A stretch of DNA of 64,000 nt from Chryseobacterium sp. c4a (GTDB lineage Bacteria > Bacteroidota > Bacteroidia > Flavobacteriales > Weeksellaceae): the NCBI RefSeq assembly GCF_009900745.1, contig NZ_WXVU01000007.1, forward strand, positions 124,001 to 188,000. Reading direction: 5' to 3'. Below are positions 59,340 through 64,000 of this stretch, in pieces. A program made the position numbers and the translations under genes. The notes beneath the pieces were generated by a model. The model made no database searches. It had not been told where the DNA came from and was given only the letters and a program-made list of their open reading frames with translations. Within the stretch, counting starts at the first letter, position 1. The number at the start of each line of letters is the position of its first letter.

Positions 59340-59975
59340 TCATTCTGTTTCGGTTATTTGAAATAGTTTTATATTGATCTTAAAATCTTTATGTTGTAAG
59401 TTTAAGCTGTCTGCGAAGATATGCTTTTTTGCATCAAAAGTAAAATCGATCTTTTCCTTGTTATTTTTAGTGTAAATGATCTGTTTCAGCAAATTATTTT
59501 CTTTGTTGAAGAACAAATAATAGCTTTTATCGTCAATCTTAGAGAGATAGATTTTTGCATTGTCATTCTCAAAGCTTTCGCTCACCGGATATTCTCTTTT
59601 TAACAATTGTTGAAAATCATTTTTCAGGAAATTAATGACAATTTTCTTATCCAGATCTGGGAGTACGTAATTGAGTTTAAAATTGTTATCTGAAATTTCA
59701 AAATCAATCAATTTATTCCCGAAATCAGAAGTAAGTGCTACACGGTGTGTTGTTTCACTGATCTTTTTGATGATCAGGATTCCGCTTACATGATTTTTAT
59801 AAATATCCATCTGACATTTATAGACATAATCTTCAGCAGAAGAAAAATAAAGATTTTCAACTGTTTTTTCCTTTGTTGGTACAGGTTTCACTTCTGTAAG
59901 CTGGTAGCTTTTACAGGACACCGCCAATACCAGGATCAGGCTATAAAGTAAATTCTGACGCAGGAATCGAAGCAT
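59340..59975 (-). CDS. Lipoprotein of unknown function next to LolA-like gene
   Basis: A 211-residue lipoprotein (signal ending LAVSC, lipidated Cys21). The mature domain is beta-rich, with repeated strand-like segments (HVSGILIIKKISETTHRVAL, FKLNYVLPDL, KSYYLFFN). That makes a LolB-like or outer-membrane carrier fold plausible. It overlaps the LolA-like gene by 35 bases. The pair resembles a LolA/LolB-like shuttle dedicated to the pigment; this is inference. Confidence 0.68.
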   Translation of the reverse strand: MLRFLRQNLLYSLILVLAVSCKSYQLTEVKPVPTKEKTVENLYFSSAEDYVYKCQMDIYKNHVSGILIIKKISETTHRVALTSDFGNKLIDFEISDNNFKLNYVLPDLDKKIVINFLKNDFQQLLKREYPVSESFENDNAKIYLSKIDDKSYYLFFNKENNLLKQIIYTKNNKEKIDFTFDAKKHIFADSLNLQHKDFKINIKLFQITETE

Positions 59976-60567
59976 TGATCTTTGTATTTTTGAAAAGAAT
60001 ATTCGTTGTATCTCCAGAAGCTTCCGTCATATTTACCTGAGAAACCGTAGACTGATTTTTAGGGAAGTAAAGTTCAATCTGCTTAATATATTTCAGGAGC
60101 TGAGAAGTCTTCGGAACAAATTTAGCAACATTGTAGTTTGCATTTTTAAAATAGGTTACGGTAAACTCCGGATCATTGAACATCGTTCCATTGGAACTTC
60201 CTACAATCAGTTTATTGATCTTCTCAAAAGTTTTGCTTTTGGCATCCACGGAAGATTTTTTCCCTTGATCATTGATATAGATTTTATTGCTTTTAAAAAC
60301 AATACTGTATTGATAAGGCTTCGTGTATTTCCAGCTCAGCATATTAGGGGTCTGTAAAGACATTTTCCCGTAAGTAACAATACTTTTATCCAGGAAATCC
60401 ATTTTCTTGGTCTGGGTAAAATCACTTTGAAGGGTTTTGATTTCTTTAGTGTCTGCAGAAACCTTAGAAACAAATGCTTTAGCCTCTGCTCCTGACATTG
60501 CTGTATTTTGAGCAAAAAAGAAACCGGATATTAATAAAAATGCTCCGAAAGCAATATTTTTAATCAT
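59941..60567 (-). CDS. LolA-like outer-membrane lipoprotein carrier (flexirubin locus)
   Basis: A periplasmic carrier-like protein of 208 residues from the ATG at 60567; a TTG lies nine codons earlier. The signal peptide ends FFFAQ. The LolA fold is suggested by TLQSDFTQTKKMDFL, GKMSLQTPNMLSWKYTKPYQ and the later strands with INDQGKK. LolA-like genes are regular members of aryl-polyene loci and are thought to carry the pigment or its lipid across the periplasm. It overlaps both neighbours. Confidence 0.85.
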   Translation of the reverse strand: MIKNIAFGAFLLISGFFFAQNTAMSGAEAKAFVSKVSADTKEIKTLQSDFTQTKKMDFLDKSIVTYGKMSLQTPNMLSWKYTKPYQYSIVFKSNKIYINDQGKKSSVDAKSKTFEKINKLIVGSSNGTMFNDPEFTVTYFKNANYNVAKFVPKTSQLLKYIKQIELYFPKNQSTVSQVNMTEASGDTTNILFKNTKINASIPASEFTL

Positions 60568-61315
60568 TTTTCTTTGAATTTGTAATTGAATCAACCGTAA
60601 AAGTTGAGTACTTTTTATCCACCAAAAATACTAATAAATCTGCCAGTACACGATACGTTTTTTCTGAAGTATCATGAAGGAGAATAATGCTCCCTTTTCT
60701 CAGATTTTTAGTCACTCTTTGATAGATTTTCTTTTCATCATCAATAACAGTGTCCAGAGAACGGACATTCCAGCCGATGCTTGTTTTATGAGTTCGTTTT
60801 ATCGCTTTTGCAATACTGGGATTGGTAACCCCGAAAGGTGGTCTGTATAAATCTGTTTGTATATTCCCGATATGCTTTATGACTTTATCACAATTTTCAA
60901 TCTCTGCAATCATTTTCGAAGCAGATAAAAAGCCTGTTGAATTGGAATGAGATAAAGTATGATTACCAATGGTATGACCTTCAGCAATAATCCTTTGAAA
61001 TGTTTCGGGATACTTTTCAATTTGTTTTCCGATACAGAAAAAGGTGGCTTTGATTTGATGTTCTTTTAGTAAGTCTAAAAACTTCGGTGTGAATTCAGTA
61101 GGCCCATCATCAAAAGTAAGCGCTACTTCCTTTATTTTTGTTCTTTTATGGGTAATACTGTTGACAAAATATCCAAGTTCAATAGCAAATGATCCCCAGA
61201 CTACGACTGCAGAAAATGCCAGGAAACAGGCAATATATACCCAAAGGCTTCCATGAAAAGCATAGATAAAAACATTACAGAAGAGATAAAATAGAATGAA
61301 TGAATAATGTTTCAT
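60560..61315 (-). CDS. NodB-family polysaccharide deacetylase (flexirubin locus)
   Basis: A 251-residue membrane-anchored deacetylase-like protein. Hydrophobic segments occupy about residues 5-50. The NodB domain shows the metal and catalytic motifs: TFDDGP at 67-72, HTLSH at 119-123, RPPFG at 158-162 and a late LLHD. Homologues remove acetyl groups from sugars; in pigment loci the substrate is unknown. It overlaps the LolA start by 8 bases. The 285-bp gap behind it (61316-61600) has one known-type repeat and no gene. Confidence 0.85.
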   Translation of the reverse strand: MKHYSFILFYLFCNVFIYAFHGSLWVYIACFLAFSAVVVWGSFAIELGYFVNSITHKRTKIKEVALTFDDGPTEFTPKFLDLLKEHQIKATFFCIGKQIEKYPETFQRIIAEGHTIGNHTLSHSNSTGFLSASKMIAEIENCDKVIKHIGNIQTDLYRPPFGVTNPSIAKAIKRTHKTSIGWNVRSLDTVIDDEKKIYQRVTKNLRKGSIILLHDTSEKTYRVLADLLVFLVDKKYSTFTVDSITNSKKND

Positions 61316-61390
61316 GATTGGTGTTTTTTTTTATTTCTGATCGACCAATTTCTTACTCTGTAATTACACTGCTATAAGAAATACAAAGGT

Positions 61391-61416
61391 AGAGATTCTT
61401 CCTTCGTCAGAATGAC
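61391..61416 (-). repeat. GTCATTCTGACGAAGGAAGA-type intergenic repeat
   Basis: The minus strand reads GTCATTCTGACGAAGGAAGA followed by ATCTCT. I recall near-identical strings as frequent intergenic repeats in flavobacterial genomes. Only one copy lies in this window, so the call rests on memory rather than on repetition here. Confidence 0.4.
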
Positions 61417-61600
61417 AATCGTAACAATTTTATGTCTATTTGATCTATTTTAGAGTTCTTTTGTCCCTCTGTAAGAGTCTAAACCAATATATTCAAATTA
61501 TCTATGTTGAGATTTCACGTTTCACTTCTGAACTTTGTTCGCATGCCTTCAGCCTGTGCTCTGAATAAAAGATAGAAGTTTACTGTTTACTTTTTGTAAA

Positions 61601-62662
61601 CTAAGCCTTTTCTAGTAGCACTAAACTATGATCATCACCTGCCAGATGATTATAAAGAAGTACATTTTTTACTCCTTCCTTTTTCACTTTATTAATCATC
61701 ATAACCTCTGGAATGCTTTGTTCCTTAAGAATATGACATGCTATAAAAGTTGAAAAACCACTCGCTGTGTTGAATTCTCCACTCAAATGTTTGTAATACA
61801 ACAATGCCGAATCTGGAAACAGATCCATGGTTTTTGTATAATAAACATCAGAATCTGCATCTCCACTGAAGCCTAAAATAAAAGCATCAATATCTTTAGT
61901 GGAAAGGTTATTCTTTGCTAAAAACTCCTGAATAAAATCTGAAGTTTCCTCCAGTTCCAATCGATTGCTGATTTTAATGTCAGTAAGTTTTGCGTAAGTA
62001 TTTTCTGTTTTATCTTTTCCAACAACGAAGAAGCTTGCTCCTTCTCCCCAAATAACACCATTGGTAGTGGAATTCAGGTAATCGACAGGAAGATCTGATT
62101 CCTTTTTGATGGTAGTATTCAGACAATAAAGTTCCATAGTTCTGTCAGTCTGTTCATCAGTAGAACCTACCAGAATATTTTCGGCTTCCCCATCTTTAAT
62201 CTGAAGCTGGGCATCTAGAAATGAAAACTCTAGTGATGAAGAGGTGTTGACATAAGTAAAATTGTAGGAATGGCATTGCAATCCTAGTGCAATTTGCCCT
62301 GCAACAGTATTGTGAGTAGACTGAATAAAAAATGTCGGAGTTAAAAACTCCTCATGATTATCAATCACATTTTTTAGAAATTTTTCAGAATCCTGAGAAC
62401 ATCCCATTCCTGTTCCTACAATAATGGCATCAGGTTTTTCAATTCCTGCTTCTTTTAATGCGAAATGTGAAGCTACGGAACTCATCTTTACGGTTTTAGA
62501 CATTCTTCGGCTCATGGCAGGCGGAATGAATTCTTTGTAATTAGGTTCTATGGCTTTAATGATCTTTGCGGAGTTTTCCGGCTTAAGATGCTGAAGAATA
62601 TTTTCGTTTAAAGTGTCCTGGGCAGAGATACAAGATGCACTGTTGATGTATACTGCACTCAT
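61601..62662 (-). CDS. Ketosynthase-like protein lacking the catalytic Cys (chain-length-factor type)
   Basis: A 353-residue thiolase-fold protein aligned with ketosynthases but lacking the nucleophile. Where active enzymes read STAC-SSA, this one reads YVNT-SSS with Thr140 at the Cys position, and the following His motifs are also lost. Aryl-polyene clusters use such an inactive partner (ApeC-like) in a dimer with a true ketosynthase to set chain length. It overlaps the active ketosynthase gene upstream by 4 bases, consistent with a heterodimer. Confidence 0.82.
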   Translation of the reverse strand: MSAVYINSASCISAQDTLNENILQHLKPENSAKIIKAIEPNYKEFIPPAMSRRMSKTVKMSSVASHFALKEAGIEKPDAIIVGTGMGCSQDSEKFLKNVIDNHEEFLTPTFFIQSTHNTVAGQIALGLQCHSYNFTYVNTSSSLEFSFLDAQLQIKDGEAENILVGSTDEQTDRTMELYCLNTTIKKESDLPVDYLNSTTNGVIWGEGASFFVVGKDKTENTYAKLTDIKISNRLELEETSDFIQEFLAKNNLSTKDIDAFILGFSGDADSDVYYTKTMDLFPDSALLYYKHLSGEFNTASGFSTFIACHILKEQSIPEVMMINKVKKEGVKNVLLYNHLAGDDHSLVLLEKA

Positions 62663-63858
62663 GATTTTGAGAAGATTAAAGTTGAACAGTTTCCTCCGAA
62701 TCCAAAAGAATTGGAAAGAACATGATGGATATTTTTCTCTTTCAGTTCAGTAACCGGAGTGAGATCAAACTCTTCCATTTTTGTTTTGAAGTTCAGGTTC
62801 GGGAAAATAAGACCCTTTTGCATGGCTAGAATTGAAAATACCGCTTCAATTCCGGCTGCAGCAGCCAATGTATGGCCTGTAAATGCTTTTGTAGAGCTGA
62901 ATTCAGGAACATTATTTTCTCCAAAAATCCTGATCATGGCAATTCCTTCAGATAAATCATTATTAGGAGTTGCTGTTCCATGAACATTGATATAATCGAT
63001 GTCTTCTTTTTTCAATCCTGAAATTTTAAGAGCTTGTTGCATGGCTAAGAATGCTCCTTGTCCGTTTTCAGAAGAAGCCGTCTGGTGATGGGCATCATTG
63101 GCATTTCCATATCCGGAAAGGTAGGCCAGCACTTGTTTATTTTCTTTGTTAACAACTTCTTCGGATTCTAACACTAAAAAAGCGGCTGCTTCTCCAAGGT
63201 TCAATCCTTTTCTGTCATTATCAAAAGGAGTATTGTAAGAATCTGTAAGGATCATCAGAGTATTGAAACCATTCAGGGTAAACTTTGAAAGAGAATCTGT
63301 TCCGCCAACGATCACTCGATCCAATACTCCGTTTTTAATGAGTTTAGCGCCCATCATGATGGCATTTGCTGCAGATGAGCAAGCTGTACTGATGGTGGAA
63401 ACCATGCCTTTTAATCCCAAATAATTAGAAATAGCCAATGAGGAATTTCCAGCGTCATGAGCATCAATATATTTTTGCTTTTCAGGAAAGTCTTCATAAG
63501 AATAGAAATATTTTTCGGTAATATCCATTCCTCCTACACTTGTAGAGGAGATAAGTCCGGTTTTGTAACCGTTGATATCTGATATTCCGGCGCTTTCTAT
63601 AGCTTCTTTAGCAGCGATCATTCCTAATAAGGATGTTCTTGTGACGTTGTTATCTTCATTAAGCTGAAGTTGCTGCACAAGTTCCTCATTAGATAACTTT
63701 ATTTCACCTGTTTTAATTGTTCCTGCATGACGGGTTTCAAACATTTGGATATCTGAAATACCGTGTTTTCCGGATTGTAATGAAATAAAATTTTCCTCCA
63801 CATTGTTTCCGATGGAGGAAATGATGCCCATTCCTGTTATGGCAATTTTTTGACTCAT
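62659..63858 (-). CDS. Beta-ketoacyl-ACP synthase, second (flexirubin locus)
   Basis: Active condensing enzyme of 399 residues with the triad Cys160 (STACSSAANA), His293 (INVHGTATPNND) and His329 (FTGHTLAAAAG). The C-terminal NSFGFGGNCSTLIF is standard. It likely forms the elongating dimer with the following inactive partner, with which it overlaps by 4 bases. It lies 84 bases after an ACP gene cut by the window edge, separated by a palindromic repeat. Confidence 0.92.
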   Translation of the reverse strand: MSQKIAITGMGIISSIGNNVEENFISLQSGKHGISDIQMFETRHAGTIKTGEIKLSNEELVQQLQLNEDNNVTRTSLLGMIAAKEAIESAGISDINGYKTGLISSTSVGGMDITEKYFYSYEDFPEKQKYIDAHDAGNSSLAISNYLGLKGMVSTISTACSSAANAIMMGAKLIKNGVLDRVIVGGTDSLSKFTLNGFNTLMILTDSYNTPFDNDRKGLNLGEAAAFLVLESEEVVNKENKQVLAYLSGYGNANDAHHQTASSENGQGAFLAMQQALKISGLKKEDIDYINVHGTATPNNDLSEGIAMIRIFGENNVPEFSSTKAFTGHTLAAAAGIEAVFSILAMQKGLIFPNLNFKTKMEEFDLTPVTELKEKNIHHVLSNSFGFGGNCSTLIFSKS

Positions 63859-63872
63859 GCTATTAAATAATG

Positions 63873-63927
63873 TAACAATGTATCCATGTAACAGTTTACC
63901 AATTGTTTTTACATTGATACACCGTTA
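63873..63927. repeat. Palindromic repeat C in the flexirubin locus
   Basis: TAACAATGTATCCATGTAA (63873-63891) and its reverse complement with three mismatches (63909-63927) flank 17 bases between the edge ACP gene and the ketosynthase gene. It shares the TAACAATGTA.CAATGTA wording of repeats A and B. Confidence 0.65.
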
Positions 63928-63942
63928 AACTATTCTGTTAAT

Positions 63943-64000
63943 TTATTTTGTTCTGTTATCTTCGATGAATTGAGCCATCGTATCGATAGATTGGAAAATT
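63943..64000 (-). CDS. Acyl carrier protein, C-terminal part (cut by window edge)
   Basis: The last 18 codons and TAA of a minus-strand gene that starts beyond the window. The tail FQSIDTMAQFIEDNRTK looks like the last helix of an acyl carrier protein. Being directly upstream of the ketosynthase pair supports this. The phosphopantetheine site is outside the window. Confidence 0.6.
   Translation of the reverse strand, partial: IFQSIDTMAQFIEDNRTK

Noticed and set aside
1..64000. CRISPR arrays, rRNA, tRNA, complete insertion sequences or prophage modules
   Set aside because: I looked for regular direct repeats with spacers, tRNA-like cloverleafs, transposase and phage structural reading frames and saw none.

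Overview
The window comes from an AT-rich member of the Flavobacteriia. A Chryseobacterium-type genome is the best guess. Reasons: no Shine-Dalgarno sequences ahead of genes; promoter elements of the Bacteroidetes kind (TTG, about 20 bp, TAnnTTTG); outer-membrane beta-barrel and TonB receptors with short flavobacterial signal peptides; HU-CCDC81, WG-repeat and PepSY-like proteins; and a large flexirubin / aryl-polyene pigment locus filling the right-hand third. No tRNA, rRNA, CRISPR array, prophage or complete insertion sequence was seen.

Layout. 1-2046: end of a thiamine thiazole operon (thiG 3' end, thiH, a ThiF-like E1 enzyme). 2220-5033: an outer-membrane beta-barrel receptor plus a decayed fragment of a second one. 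5061-10430: both aconitases (AcnA type and AcnB) side by side. 10713-13938: a WG-repeat protein, then a TPP riboswitch driving a TonB receptor, presumably for thiamine. 14119-20214: HU-CCDC81 membrane protein, acyl-CoA thioesterase, D-2-hydroxyacid dehydrogenase, and a serine hydrolase / Ig-like lipoprotein / haem-binding protein operon. 20400-23116 (minus): NUDIX, XerD, dCMP deaminase and enoyl-CoA hydratase. 23222-25794: divergent catalase and OxyR genes. 25860-27311: metK behind a SAM-II-like riboswitch. 27398-32567: outer-membrane-like protein, ECF sigma factor with a tiny companion gene, HAD hydrolase, two PepSY-like genes and a two-component system. 32621-40978 (minus): trpS, then the housekeeping run ileS, DksA-like, DUF6576-like, DUF2683-like, lspA, SanA-like, a CrtA-like oxygenase and an unknown partner. 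41204-44187 (minus): a large putative papain-fold toxin with a YrhB/Imm35-type immunity gene. 44476-46164: an M23 peptidase.

46226-64000 is the flexirubin locus, in two converging halves. The plus half carries an acyl-adenylating ligase, an aromatic amino-acid ammonia lyase (expected to supply the 4-coumarate starter), a 3-ketoacyl-ACP reductase, a ketosynthase, an ACP, an LpxL-like acyltransferase, a carotenoid-desaturase-like flavoprotein and a C45-family acyltransferase. A halogenase-like flavoprotein lies on the minus strand inside it. The minus half carries a second ketosynthase with an inactive chain-length-factor-like partner, a hot-dog dehydratase-like protein, a LolA-like carrier and a lipoprotein, a NodB deacetylase, a GT2-DUF2062 fusion and, at the window edge, a second ACP. 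Together they would build, tailor, transport and anchor an aryl-polyene ester pigment in the outer membrane.

Most worth following up: the toxin/immunity pair, the SAM-II-like metK leader, the palindromic repeats inside the pigment locus, the dehydratase-like protein with Gln at the catalytic acid position, and the CrtA-like gene pair.
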